In this document: in pieces, positions 54,128-62,880 of the stretch
How positions within the stretch are numbered: the first letter of the stretch is position 1
Layout: the number at the start of each line of letters is the position of its first letter
Origin: Kordia sp. SMS9
Lineage (GTDB): Bacteria; Bacteroidota; Bacteroidia; Flavobacteriales; Flavobacteriaceae
Length of the DNA stretch: 64,000 nt
NCBI RefSeq assembly: GCF_003352465.1
Contig: NZ_CP031153.1
Location: 3,028,987 to 3,092,986, forward strand
Direction: 5' to 3'
The notes under the pieces: model-generated
What the model was told of the DNA's origin: nothing
Database searches by the model: none
Seen by the model: only the letters and a program-made list of their open reading frames with translations
Translations under genes and position numbers: made by a program

Positions 54128-54465
54128 CTAAGAATATGTTCCTAGTCTGTATTGAATGGTTTTAGAGTTCGCATCAGCCCAAACCAATGTCCATGTAGTT
54201 TCGTCAGAATTATTGCAATACATACTGCGATACGCTTTATGATGTGTTATGGTTTATACAAATGAGTTTCTTTTCTTTCTGAAATAAGATATTGAAATCT
54301 ACATTAGCGATTCCATAAGAATGAATATGTACCACATACGCATAGTAATTTCCTTTTTCAGCCAAAATCTTTCGAATCAGTTTATTTTCTGTAAGTTTAT
54401 CAGATTCTGACAGTGTTGATCGGTAATAAGAATAAGGATGTTTGGTGTTTTTTCAATGTTTTTCA
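54128..54465 (-). pseudogene. Frameshifted remnant of an unknown gene
   Basis: On the reverse strand one frame reads PYSYYRSTLSESDKLTENKL then IRKILAEKGNYYAYVVHIHS, with coding-like composition, and stops at about 54236. The adjacent frame continues as AYRSMYCNNSDETTWTLVWA then DANSKTIQYRLGTYS before a TAG at 54128-54130. The two pieces join through one frameshift near 54240. No ATG is usable in frame. Protein family not recognised; I read it as a decayed accessory gene. Confidence 0.5.
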
Positions 54466-54624
54466 TAGTGTAAATTTTCTGTAGTTGATCTATATAAATC
54501 TAAATGAAAGATGCAGACTTTACAATTTAATCGCTTTTATACTACTAAAGAAGAATACATTTTGAAAAATTCACAATAGTTATATCATATTCAATCATTT
54601 TATTAAAAAATACGCAATAAAAAT

Positions 54625-54845
54625 GCTCGGGAAATATTTTTACAGTAATGTAATATGCTTCCCCGACGTCGGGGAAGGTCTATGCAATACTGTAAAACGC
54701 TTCCCCAGTTTCGGGAAATGTTTTTGCAACACTGCAACTTGTTTCCCTAGCGTTAGGAAAGATTCCTGCAATACTGCGAACAGTTTTCCTGCATTGAGGA
54801 AAGACTCTTGCAGCGCTACAACATACTTTTGGGAAACTTCAGAAG
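54625..54845 (+). repeat. 42-bp tandem hairpin array
   Basis: About five units of 42 bases. Each carries a short palindrome (TTCCCCGACGTCGGGGAA, TTCCCCAGTTTCGGGAA, TTTCCCTAGCGTTAGGAAA, TTTTCCTGCATTGAGGAAA) and a spacer with GCAATACTG or GCAACACTG. Stem bases change in pairs between units (CCCC/GGGG, CCC/GGG, CCT/AGG), so the fold is kept while sequence drifts. Because 42 is a multiple of 3, an 84-codon frame (54623-54877) runs through it with 14-residue repeats (SCNTANSFPALRKD); I do not trust it as a gene. The 160 bases after it hold nothing visible. Confidence 0.75.
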
Positions 54846-55005
54846 CTTCTAAAACTACTGAGACAGACTTTCGTTGAAATACAAACGCTGCTCGTTTATA
54901 ACCATAAGGGAAATGGATGTTTTTAGTTTAGCATTTAAGGGATATATACGCGTGTTGTTGGTGTAAAGAAGGTTCAAAAAAAAGACAAGTAGTTACTATA
55001 CAATT

Positions 55006-55737
55006 CTATGATTCTGTAGTGGTGTCATCTTCTTCCTCTTCAATCCTTCTTGCTTTTGCCAATGCAGTAGCAACCAAACCCGCAGGAACTGTTACCACAC
55101 CAATTCCAATAATAAGTACAAAAAACGTAAAAATTTTGCCGCCCACGGTAATAGGAATTACATCTCCATATCCGACTGTAGTTAGGGTAACAATGGCCCA
55201 CCAAAGACTGTGAAAAATGGAACAGAATGCTTCTGGTTGTGCTTTGTGCTCAAAAAAGTAGATTCCTGAGGCAGAGAGATACATTAAAATTCCTGTAACA
55301 ATAAAGAACAATACCATTTCTTCCTTTACAATTCTGGCAGCAATATGAAATCTGCGCAACGCTTTGTTGTAGCGTATTAATTTTAAAGCTCTAAAGATTC
55401 TAAAAACACGAAAAGCTCTTAATCCACGTAAATCAACAGAGGTATTGAGGTAAAACGGTAAAATAGCTAGTAGATCAATGATACCGTAGAAACTGAAAAT
55501 ATATCGGAATGTTTTTTTAGCCACATATATTCTAAGGATGTATTCAATAGAAAATACAACGACACAGAATATCTCTATGATGAAAAGAATTTGTTTGGTA
55601 GAAGCGCTATTATTTGGAAGTGTTTCAACTGCAGAAGCCACTAAGGAAATCAATATAAGTGCTTGAATACAATAGTCAAATATTTTACCTCCTCTTGTGG
55701 TGTTGTCTTCTACAAATATTCTAAGTTGTTCCTTCAT
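55006..55737 (-). CDS. Voltage-gated-type potassium channel (ion transporter)
   Basis: 243 residues, six helices. S4 carries regularly spaced Arg (RGLRAFRVFRIFRALKLIRY, near 105-124) and the selectivity filter is TTVGYGDVIP (near 192-201) before S6. A short acidic C-tail follows (RRIEEEEDDTTTES). It is a single-subunit KvAP-like channel likely to form a tetramer. Single gene. Confidence 0.94.
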   Translation of the reverse strand: MKEQLRIFVEDNTTRGGKIFDYCIQALILISLVASAVETLPNNSASTKQILFIIEIFCVVVFSIEYILRIYVAKKTFRYIFSFYGIIDLLAILPFYLNTSVDLRGLRAFRVFRIFRALKLIRYNKALRRFHIAARIVKEEMVLFFIVTGILMYLSASGIYFFEHKAQPEAFCSIFHSLWWAIVTLTTVGYGDVIPITVGGKIFTFFVLIIGIGVVTVPAGLVATALAKARRIEEEEDDTTTES

Positions 55738-55883
55738 TTTGGATCAGGTATAGCCTTGGTATACGAAAGAAGCGTTTATGCTACCTAAACTTTTCAGTAA
55801 TGTAGCAAACCATTCTCTTTCTATACAGAAAATTCAAGATATTAAATAATTAAGTATTTGACTTTATATATGGCAATAAAAAT

Positions 55884-56705
55884 CTATTTGCGAACTTTAG
55901 TATTGTTTGTTAATGTTAGATTTTTTAAGTAGAGTATCGTCAATAAAGTTCCGATTATGCCAATAAAACTCCATAAAATTATTAGAAAATAATCTGGATT
56001 TAGTTTCTGTATATACATGCTCAAAGACATTGCCATAAGCGCAAATCCGAGTGTGCCTGCTTTGGCTAAAATTATTCCAGTAAGAATATAGCCCCAATTC
56101 TTCTGTTTATACAATAAAAAAGCAGCCATACACATTAATGGGATTATGATGGCTAAATCTAATGAATAGATAATTAACGGAGCTTCGCCATCAGGTGTTT
56201 CAGATCGGTGTTCAGGATTCGTGAGATGAGCAAAAATATCACCCAACCAAATAAATGATAGCATCAGTACGATGAGAATCAAATATACAATAATTGTGTA
56301 TTTTAACGATTTTCGTGGTAAAGCAAAGCCACAATCATAGGTATGCAATTTTAAACAGGAAAGGACAAACCCAAACGTAGCGAGACTAAATATCGGAATA
56401 TGAAATAAATATAAAAATGTGAGTTTTGCTGCAAATACATAAAAGATATAAGTGTACACAAAATAAAGTAGTATGCCACTATTTAGAATACGCCATTGCC
56501 TATTTTTTGTGTCAGATGTTTTAATAATGCTAATGAGTAAGATGGGCACAGCCATACCTAAAGTTACAATATCTTGTCCTAGCCATTGTGCATTTATCCA
56601 TTCACCATCTTGATAAATATCATTATTAAAAATACTGATGATGCAGGATATTATTGCAAGCGCAGCAATTAAATAGTTGATTGTATGTAAGGAACTTTTC
56701 GTCAC
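55884..56705 (-). CDS. Multi-pass membrane protein of unknown function, GTG start
   Basis: 273 residues, about eight helices. One long polar loop (FAHLTNPEHRSETPDGEAPLI, near 160-178) is exposed outside or inside the membrane. Resembles hypothetical membrane proteins of flavobacteria; no catalytic motif. The start is GTG at 56705 (MTKSSLHT). The 263 bases upstream contain a terminator hairpin and a long inverted repeat. Confidence 0.6.
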   Translation of the reverse strand: MTKSSLHTINYLIAALAIISCIISIFNNDIYQDGEWINAQWLGQDIVTLGMAVPILLISIIKTSDTKNRQWRILNSGILLYFVYTYIFYVFAAKLTFLYLFHIPIFSLATFGFVLSCLKLHTYDCGFALPRKSLKYTIIVYLILIVLMLSFIWLGDIFAHLTNPEHRSETPDGEAPLIIYSLDLAIIIPLMCMAAFLLYKQKNWGYILTGIILAKAGTLGFALMAMSLSMYIQKLNPDYFLIILWSFIGIIGTLLTILYLKNLTLTNNTKVRK

Positions 56706-56782
56706 AGGTAAAAATTATTTCTAACAGTTTTATACAAAGTGTCCGTTTGGGGATTTAAGGTACTAATTTTCTATAAAAACAA

Positions 56783-56810
56783 AAAGCCACTTCCGTGGAG
56801 AAGTGACTTT
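56783..56810 (-). terminator. Rho-independent terminator of the NmrA-DUF1772 unit
   Basis: AAAGCCACTTC and GAAGTGACTTT pair with one mismatch. On the reverse strand the stem is followed by TTTTTGTTTTT. Confidence 0.75.
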
Positions 56811-56853
56811 GGTAACGGTTCGTTTTTTTGATGGACAACAGGACCAATAATTA

Positions 56854-56921
56854 ATACCAATTTTACTATAGAATGCTGAATGAACGAGCTTATTTGTTGC
56901 ATCTTATAGTAGAATTGGTAT
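56854..56921. repeat. 23-bp imperfect inverted repeat
   Basis: ATACCAATTTTACTATAGAA (from 56854) pairs with the complement of the stretch at 56899-56921 (GCATCTTATAGTAGAATTGG, then TAT), about 22-base loop, two mismatches. It lies between the NmrA stop and the terminator. May be a second terminator or a mobile hairpin. Confidence 0.65.
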
Positions 56922-56968
56922 AACTATTAAAAGTCAAGATGAGTTCACTTATTTGATGGATGATTTTA

Positions 56969-57811
56969 TTATAATGCCTGCGTAATAGTTTGATTCCAAA
57001 TGCCCGTAGCAGCAGTTTTTTGTGCAAATTCTGTAAAATCCATTGCTTTTCTTCCAAGGATACTTTCAATATCGTTTGATACTGTTTGATTGTCCGCATT
57101 GCCCAACACTTCTTTAAAAAGATAGCCAAACAACCAAATAAAGTCTGCGGGAACACCTGCGTTTTCCATGCCTTCCAAGTATTGTTCTAAGGTAATTGCT
57201 TGAAAGTTGATGGTTCTGTTTGTCGCTTTGGCAATGGTTTGAACGGCTTCTTTAAACGTGAGCTTTCTTGGTCCAGTAACTGTGATGATTTGTCCGTTGA
57301 GTGAATTGTCTCGTAAGGCTTTTGCTACCACTTCTGCAATGTCGTCTGCATCGACAAACGGAATTTCAGCTTCTGCCATCGGTAAGGCAACATGACCTGC
57401 TAAAATTGGATCTGAAAAGACACTTTCGCTAAAGTTTTGATTGAACCATGAAGCACGTACAATGGTGTAATTCAATCCAGAGTTAGCCACAATTTCTTCA
57501 CAAGCTTCGGCTTCTTTTTCTCCCTTTCCAGAAAGTAATACCACTTTGTCCAAACCTTCTTTTAAAGCGAGTTCTGTAAAGGTTTGAATGGCTTCTTTGG
57601 CACCTGGTACAGCCAAATCGGGCGTGTAAGCAATGTAGGCGCTGTCCATGCCTTTTAAAACGTTGGCATAACTTTTTTGATCGTTCCAATCGAAAGCAGG
57701 AGTGTTATGTCGTGAACCTACAAATACGTTTTCCTGTTCGTTTTTTAAAATGTGTACAATACGGCGACCTGTTTTTCCTGTGCCGCCAGTAACTAAAATG
57801 TTTGATTTCAT
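56969..57811 (-). CDS. NmrA-like NAD(P)-binding SDR family protein
   Basis: 280 residues. The N-terminal Rossmann motif is ILVTGGTGKTGRRIVHIL. DSAYIAYTPDLAVPGAKEAI, KVVLLSGKGEKEAE and YTIVRASWFNQNFSE follow, the last being a typical NmrA/NAD(P)H-binding block. The C-terminal part handles the substrate (ITLEQYLEGMENAGVPADFI). Likely a quinone or small-molecule reductase, or a redox sensor. Together with DUF1772 (12-base gap) and an AraC regulator upstream it looks like a stress-inducible unit. Confidence 0.88.
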   Translation of the reverse strand: MKSNILVTGGTGKTGRRIVHILKNEQENVFVGSRHNTPAFDWNDQKSYANVLKGMDSAYIAYTPDLAVPGAKEAIQTFTELALKEGLDKVVLLSGKGEKEAEACEEIVANSGLNYTIVRASWFNQNFSESVFSDPILAGHVALPMAEAEIPFVDADDIAEVVAKALRDNSLNGQIITVTGPRKLTFKEAVQTIAKATNRTINFQAITLEQYLEGMENAGVPADFIWLFGYLFKEVLGNADNQTVSNDIESILGRKAMDFTEFAQKTAATGIWNQTITQAL

Positions 57812-57823
57812 AGTAATTGATGT

Positions 57824-58330
57824 TTAAAATTTATACTGTGATACTTTGATAAGTGCAATGAGTAAAAGTGCAAAGGAACTAATGCTGGTAATCGTTCTGA
57901 TGAGATGCAAGCGATTCCATTTGACTTCATATTGATCGCGTAGACTTTGTAGATCACTTACAGAAGCTGTTGCGAGATCGGTTTTGTCTAAAATTTCATT
58001 CAATGGAACATTTCCAAATATGGTGATTACAACCAATCCGAAAAAGTAGCATAGTGTTGCCGCTACGAGCACTAAAATGATGGTACTTGATGTGTTTTTC
58101 AATAAAAATATACTGAGCATTTGTGCTAGAAATGGTCCAAAAAAGACAACGATAAATGTTGGATTGATGATGGCGCGATTCATTTGTTGAAATGCTTGTA
58201 AATAGCCTACATTGTCCAATCTGCCAATTCCTGAGGTAACCGCGTTTGTCCATGTAAAACATAAACCTGCGGAAAGTCCAGTGAGCAATGCCGCGATCAA
58301 AATGATTGAAAGTTTCAGTGAAATGTCCAT
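57824..58330 (-). CDS. DUF1772 (anthrone oxygenase-like) membrane protein
   Basis: 168 residues, four helices, with LSAGLCFTWTNAVTSGIGRL near 20, YLQAFQQMNRAIINPTFIVV (near 44) and FGNVPLNEILDKTDL (near 110). These are the hallmarks of DUF1772 proteins, related to anthrone oxygenases. The true substrate in bacteria is unknown. The ATG follows the stop of the small protein by 4 bases. Confidence 0.85.
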   Translation of the reverse strand: MDISLKLSIILIAALLTGLSAGLCFTWTNAVTSGIGRLDNVGYLQAFQQMNRAIINPTFIVVFFGPFLAQMLSIFLLKNTSSTIILVLVAATLCYFFGLVVITIFGNVPLNEILDKTDLATASVSDLQSLRDQYEVKWNRLHLIRTITSISSFALLLIALIKVSQYKF

Positions 58331-58334
58331 AGAA

Positions 58335-58511
58335 TTAATCTTTTTTTAGGTTGAGAATGATTTCTTGTGAAGTCGCTTCGTACATAGAAACGATCGTTAC
58401 CGAGTTGGTTTTTGAGTTATCTTCTACGGTATTTATGTTCTTATCTACAGCAGTGAAAAGAGTAAAAGTCTTTAGAAGAATGATATATACTAACATGTTT
58501 AAAAGTCCCAT
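58335..58511 (-). CDS. Small 58-residue protein in the DUF1772 operon
   Basis: Starts MGLLNMLVYIILLKTFTLFT, a hydrophobic N-terminus, and ends SMYEATSQEIILNLKKD. The ATG at 58511 and the tight 4-base spacing to DUF1772 support it as a real gene. No family recognised. It could be a short membrane peptide or a degenerate antibiotic-biosynthesis monooxygenase-like end. Confidence 0.6.
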   Translation of the reverse strand: MGLLNMLVYIILLKTFTLFTAVDKNINTVEDNSKTNSVTIVSMYEATSQEIILNLKKD

Positions 58512-58635
58512 AACTGATTGTTTTAGTTTGATGAGACAAATTTCAGAAAAGGAGTGAAGGGAAGATTGACCGTTTGCGCCAATGTTTTGACTGTTTACGC
58601 CAAAGTGTGGAAATTTACGATTTACGATTTATGAT

Positions 58636-59622
58636 TTACGATTTACGATATTCAATAGGCGTTTTTCCCGTCCAACGTTTAAAGGCACGATTGAAGGCAC
58701 TTTGTTCCGAAAAGCCAGTTTCAAAAGCAATTTGTGCAATATTCGTATCTGATTTGGTCAACAGCAACTTGGCGCGTTCTTCTTGTTTTTGTTGAATTAA
58801 ATCGCGAAATGTGACACCGTGTTCGGAAAGTCGTCGTGTAAATGTTCGCGTGCTCATGCCTAAGATTTCTGCTAAGGATGCCACACTTGGAATACCACTT
58901 GGCAGCGCGTCTTCAATCAATTGTTGAATATCAGTGATAAGTTTGTTAGAGTTGATTTGAATTCCGTTGGTTTCTTCTTCAACGCGTTCCACCAAAAATT
59001 TATTGATGCTGATATCGGCTTTGGCAGTTCTTAGGTTTAAATCTTCTGTTGTATACGCAATGACATTGTGCGATTGATTGAACAGTATCGGACATTGAAA
59101 CGCTTTTTGATAATCGTCCAATTTTTTAGGAGGATCATGTTTGAAGGAAACCGACACAGGAAAAATCATTTTTTCGCTCATTGCTTGCAAAACCACTACG
59201 GTTGCCGAAAAAGTGGCTTCGTTAGAGAGTTCCAATCCGCGTCGATGTGCGTCTCGGTATAGATAGACTTTAGAAATTTCTGGGCCTTTTTCTACTTTGA
59301 AAACGTAGGTGTCAGAGAGTAATTTAAAATACCGTTCGCTTCGGTCAAAAATCTCGCCAACCCACGAACAGGTTCGCCACGCCAAGCCCAATACTCCGTA
59401 ATCGTCTATTTTCATTTGCTGTCCAACACGAATAGAAAATCCTGCGCCTAATTTTTTATCTAAGAATTCGTGCAGTTCAAAAAAATGATTGGCAGGAACG
59501 GCGTTTAGGTTTGAAATGGCATCGACGGACGTTGATAATTGTTGAAGTTCATCTGCATGCAATCCTTCATCAAGTGCATGATCGATCATTTTTTTATAGA
59601 GATTGATGGAAATGTATTTCAC
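58636..59622 (-). CDS. AraC family regulator with arabinose-binding-type N-domain, GTG start
   Basis: 328 residues. The N-terminal domain matches the ligand-binding module of AraC_arabinose_bdg type (DDYGVLGLAWRTCSWVGEIF near 75). Two HTH motifs close it: SLAEILGMSTRTFTRRLSEH and IAQIAFETGFSEQSAFNRAF, then KRWTGKTPIEYR. Start GTG at 59622 (MKYISINLYKKMI). Downstream on the same strand lie the small protein, DUF1772 and NmrA genes, probably its targets. Between them is a GATTTAC repeat (4-5 copies, 58616-58650) that overlaps the end of this gene. Confidence 0.9.
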   Translation of the reverse strand: MKYISINLYKKMIDHALDEGLHADELQQLSTSVDAISNLNAVPANHFFELHEFLDKKLGAGFSIRVGQQMKIDDYGVLGLAWRTCSWVGEIFDRSERYFKLLSDTYVFKVEKGPEISKVYLYRDAHRRGLELSNEATFSATVVVLQAMSEKMIFPVSVSFKHDPPKKLDDYQKAFQCPILFNQSHNVIAYTTEDLNLRTAKADISINKFLVERVEEETNGIQINSNKLITDIQQLIEDALPSGIPSVASLAEILGMSTRTFTRRLSEHGVTFRDLIQQKQEERAKLLLTKSDTNIAQIAFETGFSEQSAFNRAFKRWTGKTPIEYRKS

Positions 59623-59664
59623 AAGACAAACTTTGTTACTAAAATACTAAAAATTGAAATGATG

Positions 59665-60318
59665 TTACTCTTGTATATTTTTTTTAATGAATTCAGAAAT
59701 GGAGGAAGCTTCATCAATCACGCAGATATGACTTCCGTTTTTAATAATTAAATCAGGTTTTTGGACGAGTTTGTACGGTAAGGTTCTGTCGTTGGTTCCA
59801 TGAATGCGAAGAATTTTAGTCGTTTTAGGAACTTTCGGCGCTTTCCAAGTAGATAAAGCTCTAAAAGCCCATTGCAAATAGGAATTGGTTTGTTTGCCAA
59901 TCATGCTTTTAAATAGCTTTGTAGTTTCTGCAGTAAATCCGTGATATTTTCCCCAAAACCAAATAGATTTTACACAAAATCCTTTCGTAAAAAAACGATC
60001 TAAACGTAATGGTTTTACAATTTTGAATGTAAATGGCAGTTCTTTTCGCGCGCTAATACTTGAAACCAAAATAATTTTTTCAATTTGGTTGGCGCTTGCA
60101 ATTTCTTGCGAAACGACTCCGCCGAGTGAATGACCAATTAAGATTGTTTTTTGGGTAGCTAATTTCGCTGTAGCGAATAAGCGTTGTGCATAATCGTGAA
60201 TATCCTCGTTTTTGAGTGGTTCAATCCAGTTTAGATATTCAATTTCATAATCCGACAAGTCTAAATTGTGAAAAATACGATCGTCATATCCTAATCCAGG
60301 AATTAAAATAATTCTCAT
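59665..60318 (-). CDS. Alpha/beta hydrolase
   Basis: 217 residues. A Gly-rich oxyanion start (MRIILIPGLGYDDRIF), the nucleophile GHSLGGVVSQEIAS (Ser near 72), Asp within ILRIHGTNDRTLPYK (near 177) and His in IIKNGSHICVIDEA (near 198). Residues 95-165 form a lid. Substrate unknown. Single gene; its upstream neighbour (60355) ends 36 bases before. Confidence 0.87.
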   Translation of the reverse strand: MRIILIPGLGYDDRIFHNLDLSDYEIEYLNWIEPLKNEDIHDYAQRLFATAKLATQKTILIGHSLGGVVSQEIASANQIEKIILVSSISARKELPFTFKIVKPLRLDRFFTKGFCVKSIWFWGKYHGFTAETTKLFKSMIGKQTNSYLQWAFRALSTWKAPKVPKTTKILRIHGTNDRTLPYKLVQKPDLIIKNGSHICVIDEASSISEFIKKNIQE

Positions 60319-60354
60319 TTACTGTAAAACATTGTGTATTTGTAAATTTACGGC

Positions 60355-60825
60355 TTATTGGTGAAACACAAGCCAGACTGCTACAAATTCTTCCAGCGTT
60401 AATTCACCATCAAAGTTAAAAAGAATGTCTCCTCTAAAATCGGATCGTCCTTTGTAGACGTTTCCATCTTCTATACGTGCTATAATATCAAACGACGAAC
60501 TAGAGATGCCGTTGTATATCACATTGTCTTGAATATTGAATAGCACGTTACCTTGGAAAAATGAATTTCCTTTATATACTCTGCCATCTCTGATGTTGGC
60601 AATGATATCTTTTAAAAACGTAAAATTCCCTTTATAGATTTTACCACCTTTAACATTTGCTATTATATCTAGTCTAAAAGTAGAATCTCCATTATACACT
60701 TTTCCATCTTCCACTGTACAAATGAGATCATTCGTAAAGTTGGAGTTTCCTTTGTATACATAGGTTTGTGCCGTTGCGATATCACTTGCGCAGAAAAGAA
60801 TTATAAAGAAGATGTATTTTTTCAT
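60355..60825 (-). CDS. Secreted protein of six 21-residue repeats
   Basis: 156 residues with a signal peptide (FFIILFCASDIATAQ). The mature protein is six 21-residue units, roughly V/I-Y-K-G-N-S-x-F-x-x-D-I-I-A-N-I-x-D-G-x: VYKGNSNFTNDLICTVEDGK, VYNGDSTFRLDIIANVKGGK, IYKGNFTFLKDIIANIRDGR, VYKGNSFFQGNVLFNIQDNV and so on. This predicts a regular beta-structure such as a solenoid. A short hydrophobic tail ends it (EFVAVWLVFHQ). No name known. Confidence 0.75.
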   Translation of the reverse strand: MKKYIFFIILFCASDIATAQTYVYKGNSNFTNDLICTVEDGKVYNGDSTFRLDIIANVKGGKIYKGNFTFLKDIIANIRDGRVYKGNSFFQGNVLFNIQDNVIYNGISSSSFDIIARIEDGNVYKGRSDFRGDILFNFDGELTLEEFVAVWLVFHQ

Positions 60826-60874
60826 GGAATGAAGATAGTTAATTATTATGTTGATTTTAACAAAATCTATGCCT

Positions 60875-61465
60875 TTAATGGTACCAAAAACTTCCTATAG
60901 TTGATGTCCATGTATGGTCTTTTTTTGTAAATAGTATGGTCTTTCCACCACCACATAAGCCTGAACATAAATCTTTGATCATCATAACAACTTTGGTTTT
61001 ATCTTTTGAAAATAATGGAATAGAAAACGCATACCAGTTTTTTTTATTTGATTGATTAAAGCCTAATTTGGAATTATCCCATTTAAAATTGATCAATTCT
61101 TTTTTTTGTTGTTTCATAGCGGCAATATCTTCTTCTGTTATATCATCAAGGTAATATAGCCAGTTCATTGGAGAACGTAAAATCTCATTAAGGACATTGG
61201 GTTCTTCCTCTTTTTTATTTTTCTCCATTATTTTTTTTTGTTGAATTTTAAATAATAGATTATTAAACATAATACTATCAGAGTCAAATGAAGTAAATCT
61301 AGATTCTGGTAAAAGACGTAACGCATAACTAGGATCTAATTTTTGTTCTTTGATCACAATTTCCATAAAATCATAAATTTCTGGATGTGCATTATTTTGA
61401 TGCGTTTTTTGGCAACTTATAACCAAGATTGATAGAGCTATAGTTATTATTTTCAGAGACTTCAT
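60875..61465 (-). CDS. Lipoprotein of unknown function
   Basis: 196 residues. Lipobox LSILVISCQKTH. The mature protein is helical in its first half (KIQQKKIMEKNKKEEEP) and strand-rich in the second (KNWYAFSIPLFSKDKTKVVM then DLCSGLCGGGKTILFTKKDH). The second half resembles immunity-like secreted proteins but I cannot assign a family. Downstream of it (higher to lower coordinates) is the 21-residue-repeat gene, 49 bases away. Confidence 0.65.
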   Translation of the reverse strand: MKSLKIITIALSILVISCQKTHQNNAHPEIYDFMEIVIKEQKLDPSYALRLLPESRFTSFDSDSIMFNNLLFKIQQKKIMEKNKKEEEPNVLNEILRSPMNWLYYLDDITEEDIAAMKQQKKELINFKWDNSKLGFNQSNKKNWYAFSIPLFSKDKTKVVMMIKDLCSGLCGGGKTILFTKKDHTWTSTIGSFWYH

Positions 61466-61551
61466 AATATGTTTAAAAAGAAATGACTTGTTTGGTAAAG
61501 AAAGATACTAATTAAATGTTTTAAAATAATTACCAATCTAACTTCAACAAC

Positions 61552-61627
61552 ATCTCGATACAATTTTTCTTCATTTCATTTCGACTACGCTCAATGTAAA
61601 CATTACGAAAAACCACTCGATGTGACG
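61552..61627 (-). repeat. Dispersed flavobacterial repeat, copy 3
   Basis: ATCTCGATACAATTTTTCTT then TCATTTCGACTACGCTCAAT and ACCACTCGATGTGACG; a shorter reverse copy of the 25516 element. Lies in the intergenic gap between the lipoprotein and methyltransferase genes. Confidence 0.85.
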
Positions 61628-61660
61628 GTTTGTTAATGTATCAATGTATCAATGCTTTAA

Positions 61661-62875
61661 TCATTCAATTTTCAAATACACACACTTCAAATACGCGCCT
61701 TCTTTGAAACCAATTGGATGATCAATATCGTGAAGCGTTTTTTCTAAAATTGTATACTTGGCATTGTTTCGTAAAAGAGTTTCCGCTACCAAATCAAAAA
61801 AGATCTCAGCAGTCACGCGTGAACTACAAGAAGCTAAGATTAAGATTCCTTTTCGGTTGACCAGTTGCAGTCCCAATTGCGTGAGTTTTTTATAACTTGT
61901 AATCGCTTTTCCAACTTCTGCGGCGCTTTTGGCAAATGATGGCGGATCAATTACGACAATATCAAATTTTGTGTTGACACGTGCGAGTTTATTGAGTTCT
62001 TCAAACGCATCGCCCACAATGATCTTATGCGTTCCAGCATACGAATTCAACGTTGCATTACTTTTCGCAATTTCCAACGCAGGCGCACTGATGTCCAAAC
62101 TTGTGACTTCTTTCGCGCCACCAACCAAAGCATGCACCGAGAATCCGCCCGCATAGGAGAACACATCTAAAACCGTTTTTCCGTTGGAAAGTTCACCTAC
62201 TTTTTTACGGTTGGCTCTGTGATCTAAGAAATAGCCTGTTTTGTGTCCGTGAATGACATTGGCAGAGAAATTTACGCCGTGCTCTTTAAAGACTATCACT
62301 TCATTGTGGAGTTCGCCATCTAAAACTTGCCCGTCTGTAAAACCAAATTGATTCTTTTCTTTTTGCACATTTCTGCTAAGTCGTAACACAGTTGTTTCCG
62401 CTTTACTGATTTTGATCAGTTCAGGCAAAATATCTTTTAAATGGTAGAACCAAAACGACGCGTAGAGCTTTACAACCAACACAGTATCGTATACATCTGC
62501 AACGAGTGAAGGTAAGTTGTCGTTTTCGCCGTAAATCAGTCGGTAACTGTTAGTGTCCGTTTGTAAGAGTGGAATTCGTTTGTTGTAGGCTTCTTGCACT
62601 TTGTTGGCAAACCATTCCGAATTGATCGTGGCAGGCTTATTAGCTTGTAATATTTTGATGCGAATGGGAGAATTTGGATCGTAAAATCCGCAGGCTAGAA
62701 ATTTGTTCTTCCGATGGTCAAAAATGATGGCTATATCGCCTGTTTTTCCTTCTTTATTTTGCTTGGAAATACTGTTTTCAAAAACCCATGGATGTCCTTT
62801 TTTTACCAACGTTTCTGAGGAAGGTTTCAGTTTGATGGCGATTTTACTCGTGACTATTTCAGGTAATGTGATCAA
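61661..62875 (-). CDS. RlmI-type class I SAM-dependent rRNA (cytosine-C5) methyltransferase
   Basis: 404 residues. An N-terminal PUA-like domain (KLKPSSETLVKKGHPWVFEN) is followed by HGHKTGYFLDHRANRKKVGE (near 225), SAM motif VLDVFSYAGGFSVHAL (near 247), DISAPALEIAKSN, DIVVIDPPSFAKSAAEVGKA (near 315) and ILASCSSRV with the catalytic Cys near 355. It methylates a cytosine in 23S rRNA. The start is TTG at 62875, since no ATG lies before the PUA domain. Confidence 0.92.
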   Translation of the reverse strand: MITLPEIVTSKIAIKLKPSSETLVKKGHPWVFENSISKQNKEGKTGDIAIIFDHRKNKFLACGFYDPNSPIRIKILQANKPATINSEWFANKVQEAYNKRIPLLQTDTNSYRLIYGENDNLPSLVADVYDTVLVVKLYASFWFYHLKDILPELIKISKAETTVLRLSRNVQKEKNQFGFTDGQVLDGELHNEVIVFKEHGVNFSANVIHGHKTGYFLDHRANRKKVGELSNGKTVLDVFSYAGGFSVHALVGGAKEVTSLDISAPALEIAKSNATLNSYAGTHKIIVGDAFEELNKLARVNTKFDIVVIDPPSFAKSAAEVGKAITSYKKLTQLGLQLVNRKGILILASCSSRVTAEIFFDLVAETLLRNNAKYTILEKTLHDIDHPIGFKEGAYLKCVYLKIE

Positions 62876-62880
62876 TTTTT

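Noticed and set aside
54420..54475. A reverse-strand reading MKNIEKTPNILILITDQH that looks like a sulfatase start
   Set aside because: It stops after about 25 codons, and the coding-like signal continues in another frame unrelated to sulfatases. Probably chance.
54623..54877. 84-codon ORF with 14-residue repeats
   Set aside because: It is simply the 42-bp hairpin array read in frame; the stems covary at DNA level, which argues for structure rather than protein.
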